Both the position numbers and the translations under genes were made by a program. From Rhodococcus aetherivorans (lineage in GTDB: Bacteria > Actinomycetota > Actinomycetes > Mycobacteriales > Mycobacteriaceae), in assembly GCF_011058165.1 (NCBI RefSeq), contig NZ_JAALEG010000012.1:41649-105648 (forward strand): a stretch of 64,000 nt of DNA, read 5' to 3'. This document shows positions 24,335 to 33,002 of the stretch, piece after piece. The notes under the pieces were generated by a model. The model did no database searches. It worked only from the letters and a program-made list of their open reading frames with translations, and had not been told where the DNA came from. Each line of letters begins with the position of its first letter. The stretch's first letter is position 1.

Positions 24335-24775
24335 TCAGGCGATCCGCATCAGGCCGACACCGTCCGCGGCCACGCCGGCCGGTTCGGTGCAGATCCCGAC
24401 GATGGTGCGGGCATCGGGGGTGGCGGCGGCCGGTCCGACCTTGCCAGCCGCGGTAGCGACGAGCTTGTCACCGAACGTCGCTGCCGCCGAGTACGTCACC
24501 TTCACCTCGGTACCCGAGTAGGCGACCGCCACCCGGGTCGGCAGCTGCGTGGCGGTGAGCACCGGCTGACCGTCCGGGCCGGTGGTCGGTTCGGTGACCT
24601 CCGCCTCCGGATTCTGGGCGTCGGTCAGCGCGACACCGAGCACCTTGGTGCTGCCCGCGGCGGCGACACCGATCCGGCCGGCGGCGCGGGCTTCGACGAG
24701 CTGGCCGCCGGTGATGCGTTCGGCCGGGATGAAGGTCTTCGGTCCGGTCTTGGTGACCTCGAGGACGGCGCTCAT
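24335..24775 (-). CDS. Capsid decoration-like protein
   Basis: 146 residues from ATG 24775, one base after the protease stop. Gly/Ala/Thr/Val-rich beta pattern (GVAAAGSTKVLGVALTDAQ, TRVAVAYSGTEVKVTY) resembles bacteriophage head decoration proteins (lambda gpD/DUF2190 type). Confidence 0.7.
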   Translation of the reverse strand: MSAVLEVTKTGPKTFIPAERITGGQLVEARAAGRIGVAAAGSTKVLGVALTDAQNPEAEVTEPTTGPDGQPVLTATQLPTRVAVAYSGTEVKVTYSAAATFGDKLVATAAGKVGPAAATPDARTIVGICTEPAGVAADGVGLMRIA

Positions 24776-24776
24776 G

Positions 24777-25997
24777 TCACAGGCTCCAGTTCTTGTAGGT
24801 CGCGTGGTCGGCGACGTTCGACGGCTGGGCGGGATCGACACCGCTGTAGCCGATCTCGTTGATCGGCACAGCGAGCTCGTCGGGCAGGGCGTTGAGGGTC
24901 TCCTTCGCCGCCGGGTCCGCCGCGAGCAGATTCAGCCAGTGCTCCCGGTTGGCCGGCGGGATCTTCCCCTTCGCGACCGCCTCGTCGACGACGCGTTCGC
25001 GGTCCTGGCGTTCGATGCGGTCGAGCGCGGCACGGCCTGCCGCGGCGTCGGCCTGCCACTGCTCGAGCTTGGCGCTGTCGACGACCGTGAGCCCGAACTT
25101 CGCGGCGGCCTGCGTGACCGCCTCCGTGGTGACCGGCGCCGCCTCGGTGCCCGCGGCCGGGTCGGCACGTTCTTCGAGGGCTTCGTTCACCGCCGCCAAC
25201 ACCTGCTCGTCGGTGGCGTCCTCAGCGATGCCGAGGCTCTTGGCGATCTCTTCCTTCAGGGTGGGCACAGCGCCCTCCTTTCCTGTAGCGGCCTCCGCCT
25301 CGGCAGAGGAATCCTTGGGGCCGGGCCGCGCGGTGGCGCGGCGCCCGGCGTGGTTGAACACCGACAGGTCGAACCGGTTCTGCACCGCCTGCGCCTGCTC
25401 GGATTCGGCGTCGAGCACCACGTCGGCCAACCCGGCCGCGGCCGCCTCGTCCGCCGAATACCAGGTCTCGGCGGCCATCGCGTCGAGCCACTGCTCGACG
25501 GTGCCGCCTGCCTTGTCGGCGTACACCGAGGCGATGTTGCGGTCCTCGTGCTCGAGATACCCGGACATCTTCGTCATGTCGTCGGCGTTGCCCATGCACA
25601 TCCCCCACGCCTTGTGCACGAACAGCTCGGCGTTGCGCATCATGTGCAGCTCGTCGACGCCGGCGGCGATGAACGACGCCGACGATGCGGCCACCCCCTC
25701 GACGACCGCGACCACCTTCGCCGGGTGCGCGCGCAACGCGTTGAGGATCGCCAGGGCCTCCCACACCTCCCCGCCCGGGGAGTTGATCAGCAGCCGGATC
25801 TCGCGGGTGTCGTCCGGGAGCTCGTCGAGCACCGCGACGAACTCCTTCGCCGAGATCCCCCACCACTCGCCCCAGGAGTCGAGCGGATCGTATAGCCGCA
25901 GCGTGACCACACCCCCTGCGGAGGTCTTCGGGTCGGGCCGCTCGGCCCGCACCGGCGTGCGCTGGAACGCCGACGGGCTCCGTAGGAACGGGTTCAC
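24777..25997 (-). CDS. ClpP-type capsid maturation protease fused to scaffold-like region
   Basis: 406 residues from GTG 25997 (GTGA overlap with the portal). Residues about 25-215 are a ClpP-like serine protease: LLINSPGGEVWEA, GVAASSASFIAAG with the catalytic Ser, and ELFVHKAWGM with the His. From about 260 a charged helical region rich in Ala, Glu and Lys resembles a scaffold, with a short ordered end (IGYSGVDPAQPSNVADHATY). It would build and then process the prohead. Confidence 0.85.
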   Translation of the reverse strand: MNPFLRSPSAFQRTPVRAERPDPKTSAGGVVTLRLYDPLDSWGEWWGISAKEFVAVLDELPDDTREIRLLINSPGGEVWEALAILNALRAHPAKVVAVVEGVAASSASFIAAGVDELHMMRNAELFVHKAWGMCMGNADDMTKMSGYLEHEDRNIASVYADKAGGTVEQWLDAMAAETWYSADEAAAAGLADVVLDAESEQAQAVQNRFDLSVFNHAGRRATARPGPKDSSAEAEAATGKEGAVPTLKEEIAKSLGIAEDATDEQVLAAVNEALEERADPAAGTEAAPVTTEAVTQAAAKFGLTVVDSAKLEQWQADAAAGRAALDRIERQDRERVVDEAVAKGKIPPANREHWLNLLAADPAAKETLNALPDELAVPINEIGYSGVDPAQPSNVADHATYKNWSL

Positions 25998-27307
25998 TGA
26001 TCCTCCTGCGGGTTCGGGGTGCCGGGCGTCCACGGCTGCTCGGGGGGCGGGGTGTCCTTCGGCGGCAGCCCGTACTGCTGGCGGGTGAACTCCTCGAGCG
26101 ACCTGTCGAGGCGGATCAGGCCGGCGTCGATGAGCAGCTTGAGCGCCGACGCCGTCAGATCCTGCCGGGCGCCGATGTCGTCGAACTCGATCCGCGGCGC
26201 CGGCTCGTCGACACCGAAGTTCAGATCCACCAGATCCTCGACGATGTGCGCATTGGCGGTGTCGCGCACCGATTCGGTCTGCGACTGCACCGACTGCACG
26301 AACGTGTTCTCCTGCACCGATGCCAGCGCGTAGCTGCCACCGCCGTCGAGGTTGAGGTAGTGCGCGAGGCCGGCGAGCGCCATCTGCTTGTCGTGGTACG
26401 CGATGGCCTGCTGCAGATCCGGCAGGTTGCCCTGCACGCCGAGGAGTTTCGCGTCGGCCCCCTTCGGCAGCCCCACGCCGGACGATTCACCACCGCGGTA
26501 CTGCGACGCCATCTGCCGGTACTTCTCGATCTTCTCCGGGTCTTCGCTCTCCTCCGGGCTCGCCCAGAACACCGGCACACCGATGCCGTTGCGGCGAGCC
26601 GCGGCCGCCTGGATCCGCATCAGCTCGTCCTTGAGAATCCAGTGCTTGTAGGCCGGGCGCAGCATCGACTGCCCGATCCACTGGTACGGGCCCGGCTCCG
26701 GCTTGCGGACATACGCCACCAACCGCGACACCGGGATCTTCTGCGGCCTCAGCAGCCACTCCACCGGCGCCCCGGCCGGCGCGTGCTGCTCGATCGATTC
26801 CAGACCACCGTCGAGCGCGACATGGATCGCCCGGATCGTCGCAGCGGGGCGGGGCGCGAGTTTGCGCAGCCAGATCCGGCCGTCCTCGCCCGGCCGGTAC
26901 ACCTGCTCGAAGTAGCTGTGGCCGTGCTTGTTCTGCAGCAACGCCTGCTCGAGGTGCAACCGCCACGAGAACCGGCCGCGACTGCGGGTCCTCTGGCCCT
27001 GCCGCGGCTCGTCGGCGCCCTTGATCGGCAGCCCGAGGTTGTCCGCGACGAACTCGGTCACCTCGTCGCGGGCACCGGCACCGTCGATCCGCCAGCCCGT
27101 CCCCAACACCGGCAGCGAGATCGCGTCGAGCACCGACGAGATCCGGGTGTCCTCCCGCGTCATCCGATCGAACACCGCGATCGACCGCGGCCACCGCAGA
27201 TCCGGGACCTTCTCCCCCGACATCCACTGCTGCCACTCGGTCATCCCGGAGCCGTTGACATACCCCGTCTCCCGGAAGGAGCTGGGTGTGCCTGTCGTCT
27301 CGGCCAC
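25994..27307 (-). CDS. Portal protein
   Basis: 437 residues between terminase and the prohead protease. Typical portal features are a helical N-terminus (MTEWQQWMSGEKVPDLRWP), FDRMTREDTRISSVLDA, and a long C-terminal helix region (ENTFVQSVQSQTESVRDTAN). It resembles DUF935/Mu gp29-type portals. It forms the dodecameric DNA gate at the capsid vertex. Confidence 0.8.
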   Translation of the reverse strand: MAETTGTPSSFRETGYVNGSGMTEWQQWMSGEKVPDLRWPRSIAVFDRMTREDTRISSVLDAISLPVLGTGWRIDGAGARDEVTEFVADNLGLPIKGADEPRQGQRTRSRGRFSWRLHLEQALLQNKHGHSYFEQVYRPGEDGRIWLRKLAPRPAATIRAIHVALDGGLESIEQHAPAGAPVEWLLRPQKIPVSRLVAYVRKPEPGPYQWIGQSMLRPAYKHWILKDELMRIQAAAARRNGIGVPVFWASPEESEDPEKIEKYRQMASQYRGGESSGVGLPKGADAKLLGVQGNLPDLQQAIAYHDKQMALAGLAHYLNLDGGGSYALASVQENTFVQSVQSQTESVRDTANAHIVEDLVDLNFGVDEPAPRIEFDDIGARQDLTASALKLLIDAGLIRLDRSLEEFTRQQYGLPPKDTPPPEQPWTPGTPNPQEDQ

Positions 27308-27322
27308 GACGCCACCTCCTTC

Positions 27323-28861
27323 CTAGAATCCGACCGTCAACACATCGACCTCGCCACCGAACCCACCCGCGAGCGCCGGCACCGCCGCGTCCTGCGGCGC
27401 GGTCGGTTTGAACGCCGGACCCGCCGGCTTCGGTTTGGGCACGTCGTAGACCTTGAGCGCCCAATGGGCGAGCGTCGCCGCCACCAGCGGTGAGATGGTC
27501 ATGTTGCCCTTGCGGTTCCACGCCCACCCACCACCGGACAGATCCCGCTTCGTTGCCCCCTCGAGCGCCGACGCCAGCAACGGATCCCCGGTGTGCGAGA
27601 GGTTCGCGTTCACCGCGTCGTCGTAGAACCCGCCGCACGCCTGCACCATCTGCCCCGCCGTCGTGACCTCCGGCTCGATGCCCGCCGCCACCAGATCCGG
27701 GTGCAGCGAGTACGCGGGCGAGGCCTTGTCGATCACCAGCGCGCACGGATCCCACCGGTCGATCAGCGACAGCAGGAGCCGCACCAGCCCCGGCCCCGGG
27801 GCGGCGTGGTAGCCGACCTCGAGGTGCACCCGCCCGGCGTCGGTGCGGGCCGCGGCGGCGATCGAGACCCACTTGCGGTCCGGGGACATGTCGATCGCGA
27901 GGGCGACCTTCTTCCCCAAGGTCGCCTCCCGGTTCTCCATGTCACGCCACCGCTGCGGGTCGATCACGTACTCCGGGGCGACGTCGTCCTCGTCGACGGG
28001 CCACAGGCCGCGGCCGAGAAGGTCGGCGTCGAAACTCTTCTGCGGCAGCTCCCCGCGGAGCTTGAGGATCTTCGCGTCGTTCGCGATCACCCCGTACGAC
28101 GGGTTGCAGTACTTCCACGTCTCGGGGTCGTCGCGGTCCATCTCCTCCGGCGCCATGTACTCGGCGAAGTACAGGTTCGGGGCGCCGGCCAGACCCTTGC
28201 GGCGCAGACCCGCGAGGATCTGCCCGTTCGGGTGCTGCTCCTCGTTCACCGCCGTCGAGGCGTAGATCGTCTGCGGGTTGTTCGACGCCAGCTGCGTCGG
28301 CGACAACGCGGACTGCTCGGAGTCGGTGACGTTGTACGCCTCGTCGTAGATCAGCAGATCGACCTTGTCGAGACCACGACCGGAGTCCGCCGACCGGGTC
28401 GAGAACTCGATCTGCGCCCCGTTGGTCAGTTCGATGTAGCCGACGCCCTGCCCCAGGCTGGCCTTCGCCACGCGGCTGCGCAGCGACGGCCGCGCCCGGA
28501 TGATCGACCACAGCCGGTTGTACAGATCCTTCGCCGTCTTCCACCGCTGCGCCGTGTACGCGATGCGCTCGCCGAGCTTGAACAGCCCGTACAGGCAACG
28601 CATCACCAGGATCAGCGACTTGCCGTTCTGCCGCGGGCACAGCAGGCAGCAGATCGTGTGCGTCCACAACCCGTCCGGGTTCGTGGTGAGGATCGCGTGC
28701 AACGCCATCTTCTGCCACGGCATCGACGGCCGCCCGACCCGACGGCCGAGCTCGACCGCCTTGCGGCCGTGCTCGTCGTCGCCTGGAAACACCGACACAT
28801 GGTGCGGCTCCTGCCGCCCGGCCAGTGTCGGGAACTCGTCAGAGATCGTCGAGATCGTCAT
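27323..28861 (-). CDS. Terminase large subunit
   Basis: 512 residues from ATG 28861, overlapping terminase small by 23 nt. ATPase: Walker A CPRQNGKS and Walker B DLLIYDEA. Nuclease: LAIDMSPDRK, VIDKASPAY and a C-terminal DPLL segment. It cuts and pumps phage DNA into the prohead. An HNH gene lies upstream of the small subunit, as in HK97-like cos phages. Confidence 0.9.
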   Translation of the reverse strand: MTISTISDEFPTLAGRQEPHHVSVFPGDDEHGRKAVELGRRVGRPSMPWQKMALHAILTTNPDGLWTHTICCLLCPRQNGKSLILVMRCLYGLFKLGERIAYTAQRWKTAKDLYNRLWSIIRARPSLRSRVAKASLGQGVGYIELTNGAQIEFSTRSADSGRGLDKVDLLIYDEAYNVTDSEQSALSPTQLASNNPQTIYASTAVNEEQHPNGQILAGLRRKGLAGAPNLYFAEYMAPEEMDRDDPETWKYCNPSYGVIANDAKILKLRGELPQKSFDADLLGRGLWPVDEDDVAPEYVIDPQRWRDMENREATLGKKVALAIDMSPDRKWVSIAAAARTDAGRVHLEVGYHAAPGPGLVRLLLSLIDRWDPCALVIDKASPAYSLHPDLVAAGIEPEVTTAGQMVQACGGFYDDAVNANLSHTGDPLLASALEGATKRDLSGGGWAWNRKGNMTISPLVAATLAHWALKVYDVPKPKPAGPAFKPTAPQDAAVPALAGGFGGEVDVLTVGF

Positions 28862-29273
28862 CGCTACCGGATCCGGAGGTGGCGCCCTTGCGCCGTCGGA
28901 TCTCGGCGAGCAACTGGCGCCACACGTTCGTGAGCTGCCGGGCCTCCTGCGCGACACCGGTCGCCTTGACCTCGAGCACCTGAGAATCGCCGCGGGCCGG
29001 CACCACCCGGAACCACACCTCCGAATTGCCCGTGAGCATCCGGTGGTACTGGTCGAGCTGGTCCTTGATCCGCGACGCCTCGATGACCATCGCGGTCAGG
29101 TCGTACGGGTCGAGCGGATCGAACAGTGCGCGGTAGAGCTCCGTGCCGCCCGGCCCGAACTCGGCACCGGCCGGGGACTCCGCGTCTGCCTGTGAGATCT
29201 CCGGCTCCTGTTCCGCCTCGGCCGGCGCGGCGTGAGACCGGTCGTAGGCGGCCAACGCGTCGAGCACCTGCAT
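28839..29273 (-). CDS. Terminase small subunit
   Basis: 144 residues from ATG 29273. An Ala/Glu-rich N-terminus is followed by a helical P27-like region (TAMVIEASRIKDQLDQYHRM, QEARQLTNVWRQLLAEIRRR) and an acidic C-terminus (GSDDDLDDL). Position upstream of the large subunit supports the role of DNA recognition. Confidence 0.8.
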   Translation of the reverse strand: MQVLDALAAYDRSHAAPAEAEQEPEISQADAESPAGAEFGPGGTELYRALFDPLDPYDLTAMVIEASRIKDQLDQYHRMLTGNSEVWFRVVPARGDSQVLEVKATGVAQEARQLTNVWRQLLAEIRRRKGATSGSGSDDDLDDL

Positions 29274-29474
29274 CGTCGTCTCACCCCTTCCTCGTCCGGC
29301 CCCGAAGGCCCCTCCGTACTGCCCGCCGTCCCGCCCGGCACCCGCCCTGACCTGGGCCTGCACGTGAGATCCGGCCCGGCAAAAAAATCTTGACTGCGGG
29401 TGGCGGGCAGTCAGGACAGGGGGGTACCCCAATAATTTAGGGCACCCTTACTTACTCATCGGTAGGGTGGTGAC
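29274..29474. promoter_or_regulatory. Region upstream of terminase, candidate cos site or late promoter
   Basis: 201 bp without a gene, with unusual A/T runs for this genome (AAAAAAATCTTGAC near 29381, AATAATTTAGGGC near 29430) and a GGGGTACCCC palindrome near 29421. HNH gene on one side and terminase on the other is where cos sites and late promoters lie in related phages. I cannot identify either from sequence alone. Confidence 0.35.
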
Positions 29475-29864
29475 TCACCAGTCGAGCAGACACCACCGCG
29501 CGCGGTCGTCATCCCGCTCGTCCCCCGGGACGAGGAACTCCCGGCCCGTGATCGCCGGCCGCAGATGGTCCCGGCTACCATCACCGCGCTGCTTGTTGCA
29601 CAGCCCGTGAAGCAACCGATCAGCCTTCGTGCCACCAGTGGCTCGAGAGTGCGAGTGGTCGGCTGCGAGCGTGCCCGACGTCTGATCCTCGCTCGTCGGA
29701 TCGTAGTCGAAGTTGCGGGTCCGATCCCGGAACATCGGCCGGTCACACCACCAGCACGGCGCCCCGTCGACGTGCCGCTGCAGCAACCGAGTGCGCTGCT
29801 GCTGATGCGACCAGCCGAGCCCACGCGCAGTGGTGGAGGCGGCGCGCTTGCGCGGTGCCGACAT
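29475..29864 (-). CDS. HNH endonuclease beside terminase
   Basis: 129 residues from ATG 29864. CWWCDRPM, LAADHSHSRATGG and LCNKQRGDG form a classic HNH nuclease. HNH proteins next to terminase (HK97 gp74 type) aid cos cleavage and packaging. Start overlaps the upstream stop by 1 nt. Confidence 0.85.
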   Translation of the reverse strand: MSAPRKRAASTTARGLGWSHQQQRTRLLQRHVDGAPCWWCDRPMFRDRTRNFDYDPTSEDQTSGTLAADHSHSRATGGTKADRLLHGLCNKQRGDGSRDHLRPAITGREFLVPGDERDDDRARWCLLDW

Positions 29865-30046
29865 CAGCCCTCGTCCTCGCCCGGGCACTCGGTGCACAGG
29901 CTCACCTCGCGGTAGGCGAGGGTGACACCACCGTCGTCGAGTCGGGCCAGGTCCAGCTCGACGCGGCTCGGCAGGTGGCAGGTGTCGCACCACAGACCGA
30001 CGCGGACGTTGGTCGGCGACAGCTCGACCATCCTCCCGGTGTTCAC
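29864..30046 (-). CDS. Small zinc-ribbon-like protein (60 aa)
   Basis: 60 residues from GTG 30046, in a GTGA overlap with a preceding micro-ORF; an internal ATG at 30031 is an alternative. CDTC and CTEC pairs suggest a zinc ribbon. Function unknown. Confidence 0.6.
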   Translation of the reverse strand: MNTGRMVELSPTNVRVGLWCDTCHLPSRVELDLARLDDGGVTLAYREVSLCTECPGEDEG

Positions 30047-30114
30047 GGCCGTGCTCGTCGGGCGCCGAGGTTGCGCAGCCATACCAGGATCCGCCCGGTC
30101 AGGGTGAGCTTCAT
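30043..30114 (-). CDS. Putative micro-protein (23 aa)
   Basis: 23 residues (MKLTLTGRILVWLRNLGARR...), basic and amphipathic. The ATG overlaps the stop of the 24-aa ORF before it and the stop overlaps the next GTG, so it may be a real coupled gene or a translational bridge. Confidence 0.4.
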   Translation of the reverse strand: MKLTLTGRILVWLRNLGARRARP

Positions 30115-30185
30115 CGGGCGAACACGATCCGCAGGACGTCGATGGTGGCCTGGGCCAGATCGAGCAGGGCATGGATCAGGTTCAT
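30111..30185 (-). CDS. Putative micro-protein (24 aa)
   Basis: 24 residues (MNLIHALLDLAQATIDVLRI...), one amphipathic or membrane-edge helix. It has a near-ideal AGGGAGGT ribosome binding site 4-5 nt from the ATG, the strongest in this stretch, which argues for translation. Its stop overlaps the next ATG. Confidence 0.5.
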   Translation of the reverse strand: MNLIHALLDLAQATIDVLRIVFAR

Positions 30186-30279
30186 GAGAACCTCCCTGGA
30201 TTTCGGGGTGAGCACCCCGGAAACGGAAACTCCCACACCCTGTGTCCGGGCATGGGAGATCGCTTGGGGACATCATGCC

Positions 30280-30288
30280 TGTGGATAA
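30280..30288 (-). promoter_or_regulatory. Consensus DnaA box
   Basis: TGTGGATAA, the exact complement of the DnaA consensus TTATCCACA, in a 138-bp gap (30186-30323) that also holds two short hairpins. A single box may be chance. Confidence 0.25.
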
Positions 30289-30323
30289 CTCTGTTGGCAA
30301 GCCCATGACCAGGCCCTCGCGTG

Positions 30324-30545
30324 TCACTGCCCGCCCTGTCTCCGCTGGAGCATCTCCGGTCCGCCATCCAACTCCCGGGTGTGCACCTCGGCAGTGAGTC
30401 CGCAGTCGCACACGAACCGCAGGATGTGCAGCTCGTAGTCCCCTTCCCACGAGGTGCGGGCGCTCTTGAACGTCATCGGTACACCGTGATGGGACAGGGC
30501 CGCCGAGAACCGCTCGGGTCCGTACGGGTTCGGGAGTTCACTCAT
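30324..30545 (-). CDS. Hypothetical protein (73 aa)
   Basis: 73 residues (MSELPNPYGPERFSAAL start; FVCDCGLTAEVHTREL in the middle) with one CxC pair. It ends the tightly overlapping part of the early operon. Function unknown. Confidence 0.6.
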   Translation of the reverse strand: MSELPNPYGPERFSAALSHHGVPMTFKSARTSWEGDYELHILRFVCDCGLTAEVHTRELDGGPEMLQRRQGGQ

Positions 30546-30551
30546 CGCTGG

Positions 30552-31274
30552 TCACCCTGCCTTCTCGATCTCACGGTCGGGATCGCGCAGCATCTTCGCC
30601 AGCCAGTCCCATTCACGGCGGGTCCACGCCGGATGGCCCCGCCACCGCATCCCGCACATCGCGCGGGGCGGGGAGCAGTTGATCCCCCGGCAGATGATCA
30701 GCGGTTCGTCGTCGTCCTCGTCCGGGTCCGGGTAGTGGATCTGCATGGTGCGCTGTCCGAGCACATCACCGGACAGTCGTCCGCTGCACCACGGACAGAT
30801 CCCGTTGAGCACCTGCCCGTCCCGGATGTCTCCAAGCAACCGGGCGGTCTGCCGCACCAGCGGGTTGATCAGGTACGCCACCCACGGCGCGGTCTTGTCG
30901 TCGCACTCGTGCGCTACCGGCACCAGTTCGCGGGCGGTGGCGAGCCAGCGCATCGGGTCCTTCGACGCCGCCACGTCCGGCAGTTCGTGTCCGTCGACGG
31001 GGCCGACGACGTCGATCAGGCACTCGGCGATCTCGGCGGCGCGCGTGGTGATGCTGTAGATCAGGTCGAGCACCTGGATGTCGGCCGGCGCCGGGGTCTG
31101 CAGGCCGCGCTTGCCGAGACGTTCCTGGTCCTCCGGGGACAACGTGCCGGCGCGGCGCGGGTTCTCCACCCACGACCGGGCGGTGCCGGGGATCTTCAAC
31201 GCGATCAGCGAGGGCCAGGCCTGCTCGAGGTACTCGACGTCGCGGGTCACTGTCGCTACGGTGGCTCGGCTCAT
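30552..31274 (-). CDS. Early protein with C-terminal zinc-ribbon-like region
   Basis: 240 residues from ATG 31274 (ATGA overlap). The N-terminal 150 residues are helical (ILDLIYSITTRAAEIAECL-like segment), the C-terminal part has CPWC, CRGINC and AMCGMRW clusters and ends in a helix (TRREWDWLAKML). Zn binding is likely; DNA or RNA binding is a guess. Confidence 0.65.
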   Translation of the reverse strand: MSRATVATVTRDVEYLEQAWPSLIALKIPGTARSWVENPRRAGTLSPEDQERLGKRGLQTPAPADIQVLDLIYSITTRAAEIAECLIDVVGPVDGHELPDVAASKDPMRWLATARELVPVAHECDDKTAPWVAYLINPLVRQTARLLGDIRDGQVLNGICPWCSGRLSGDVLGQRTMQIHYPDPDEDDDEPLIICRGINCSPPRAMCGMRWRGHPAWTRREWDWLAKMLRDPDREIEKAG

Positions 31275-31681
31275 GCCGGCACCCCCGACCGGGCGGCGCG
31301 GGCCCGCTTGCTCAACCGCTGATAGAGCCGCTCCCCCGTGACCACGTACGGGGTGCGCACCCCGCGGACATGGGCAGCGTGGGCGCGGCGCAACTCCGGC
31401 TCGGTCCAGGCCCGGGCCACCCCGTCCGCCGCGGTGCTCTCGCACACCGGATCCTGCGGGGACATCCACGCGAGCAGCTCGGAGACCGGCTTGGACGGGT
31501 CGACCATCGCGGCGCACGAGATCGCCAGGCCGATCAACTGCTGCCGGTCGAGGGCCGCGGTCAGGCGGGCCACGTCGCCGGCATCGCCCTCGCCGTGGGT
31601 GACCGCGACGAGTTGCACGGCCCGGTCGTCGAGGTCGGCGAGTACCGCATCGGGCAGGGGGTGGGGTCGGTCAGTGGTCAT
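31271..31681 (-). CDS. Hypothetical early protein (136 aa)
   Basis: 136 residues, helical, with a C-terminus (ELRRAHAAHVRGVRTPYVVTG...) that looks basic. It overlaps the HNH/replication-like gene by 11 nt and the next gene by 4 nt. Function unknown. Confidence 0.6.
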   Translation of the reverse strand: MTTDRPHPLPDAVLADLDDRAVQLVAVTHGEGDAGDVARLTAALDRQQLIGLAISCAAMVDPSKPVSELLAWMSPQDPVCESTAADGVARAWTEPELRRAHAAHVRGVRTPYVVTGERLYQRLSKRARAARSGVPA

Positions 31682-32963
31682 GGGGATGTCCTTCCGGTGG
31701 TGCGCACTTCCAGCACGGCTCGGGCAGATGGTGTTCGGGGCAGGTGGTCTCGTCGCCGACGGTCGAGGGCGGCCCGGTCCACCCAGCCCAGGGGGATCCG
31801 AACCTGCCGGGGGCCGGCACGTGCGGTGCGGCGCCCGCGTCCCACACCGGGGATTCGGGGTGAGGGTCTGGGGTGGGGGGCTGGGAGATCAGCTGACGGG
31901 AGACCGGAGGATCGACGGCAGTGGGTCGCCTTCCCTTCCCCCGACGACGACGTTTGCGAGGTGATCTCTCCTCAGGAGGAGCAGCCGCGGGTGACCTGTC
32001 CTGGTGACCCTTACCTGGAACCAAACCCATACCCTGCCCTGACCCTGCCAGGCCCGCGCCCGCGCGCGTCGCCCGTACGGGGACACCTCGTTTCGGGTGG
32101 TCGGTGGTGTGGTCGGGGCGTGGTCGACGCGTGGTCGCGTCACCGCTGGTCGCGGCGGTGTTCTCTGCGGCGCGGCGGCCCGGCGAGAGCATCTCAGCGT
32201 CGCGGTGGTCCGGCGAGCTGGTCTCTGCGTCGACGGGTGTCGGCGAGACGTGCTCAGCGTCGGAGCGGTGCGGCGAGACGAACTCAGCGGCGGGGTGCGG
32301 CGAGACGTTGGCGCGAGGGGGCGGTGGCAGCAGGACCATGTCGGCCTGGGCCGGGGTTCGGTTGCCTTTGCGGCGGTTGCAGTCCGTGCACGAGATGACG
32401 ATGTTGCGGGCGCCGTCGGCGCGGGTCGGGTCGACGTGGTCGAGCTGGGGCCGTCGCCCGGTTTCGGAGCGGGTGTCCTTGCGTTTGACGAGGACCCCGC
32501 AGTATCGGCAGTTCGCCTCGGTGGGCTTGGTGGGGTCCAGGCAGTCGCGGGCCCAGACCGAGTTGATGATCTCCTGGTCCTTGAGTTCCTTCCGTTTGCG
32601 GCGGGTGACCTCGACCTTGGCGGCCGGGTCGTAGCCCATGTCGAACCAGTCGTGGAACAGGTACGTTCCGGGTTCGACAGGGGGGCAGCGGGGGCAGGTG
32701 TGGCCGGGTGCGTGCCACAGGCCGACGTCGACGAGGATGCCGGCGAGGTGCTCGGCGATCTGGGGGTTGAGCAGGATCCGGATCAGGTCGGTGCGCCGGA
32801 CGACACCGTCGGTGCCGCCGGACTCGGCGGACTGGCAGTCGGCGCCGGCCATCGTCCACAGGCCGATCGCGGCGATGCCTTCGAGGTGCCCCTCGAGCGC
32901 CTGCTCAGCCAGCGACCGGTGCTTGCGGTTCTGGGTGAGCTGATCGGTGACCTGGAAGAACAC
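31671..32963 (-). CDS. Replication-associated protein with HNH motif and 10-aa repeats
   Basis: 430 residues from GTG 32963 with AAGGAG at 5 nt. The N-terminal 140 residues look like a phage replisome-organiser winged-helix region (EGIAAIGLWTMAG, LIRILLNPQIAEHLA). Then CRYCGVLV, QLDHVDPTRADGARN and CTDCNRRKGNRTP form an HNH nuclease or zinc finger (about 155-205). A disordered C-terminus starts with five 10-residue repeats of SPxxxDAE type (about 219-268), encoded by 30-bp DNA repeats, and ends with ETTCPEHHLPEPCWKC. It resembles actinophage replication initiator-like proteins; the exact role is unproven. Confidence 0.65.
   Translation of the reverse strand: MFFQVTDQLTQNRKHRSLAEQALEGHLEGIAAIGLWTMAGADCQSAESGGTDGVVRRTDLIRILLNPQIAEHLAGILVDVGLWHAPGHTCPRCPPVEPGTYLFHDWFDMGYDPAAKVEVTRRKRKELKDQEIINSVWARDCLDPTKPTEANCRYCGVLVKRKDTRSETGRRPQLDHVDPTRADGARNIVISCTDCNRRKGNRTPAQADMVLLPPPPRANVSPHPAAEFVSPHRSDAEHVSPTPVDAETSSPDHRDAEMLSPGRRAAENTAATSGDATTRRPRPDHTTDHPKRGVPVRATRAGAGLAGSGQGMGLVPGKGHQDRSPAAAPPEERSPRKRRRRGKGRRPTAVDPPVSRQLISQPPTPDPHPESPVWDAGAAPHVPAPGRFGSPWAGWTGPPSTVGDETTCPEHHLPEPCWKCAPPEGHPHDH
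32161..32307. repeat. 30-bp tandem repeat array (iteron-like)
   Basis: Four 30-bp units (starting 32161, 32191, 32221, 32251) and a 27-bp unit (32281) share a CTCWGCGTCG block and CGGCGAG(A)CG end. The array lies inside a replication-like gene, as the lambda origin lies inside gene O. It also encodes 10-residue protein repeats, so selection may act on protein or DNA. Confidence 0.65.
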
Positions 32964-33002
32964 GGGACTCCTTCGGGACGGGGCGGACTGCGGTTCTGGG
33001 AA

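Noticed and set aside
30280..30288. Replication origin called from the single DnaA box
   Set aside because: One exact 9-mer is weak evidence; no cluster of boxes or A/T-rich unwinding region is next to it. Kept only as a low-confidence site.
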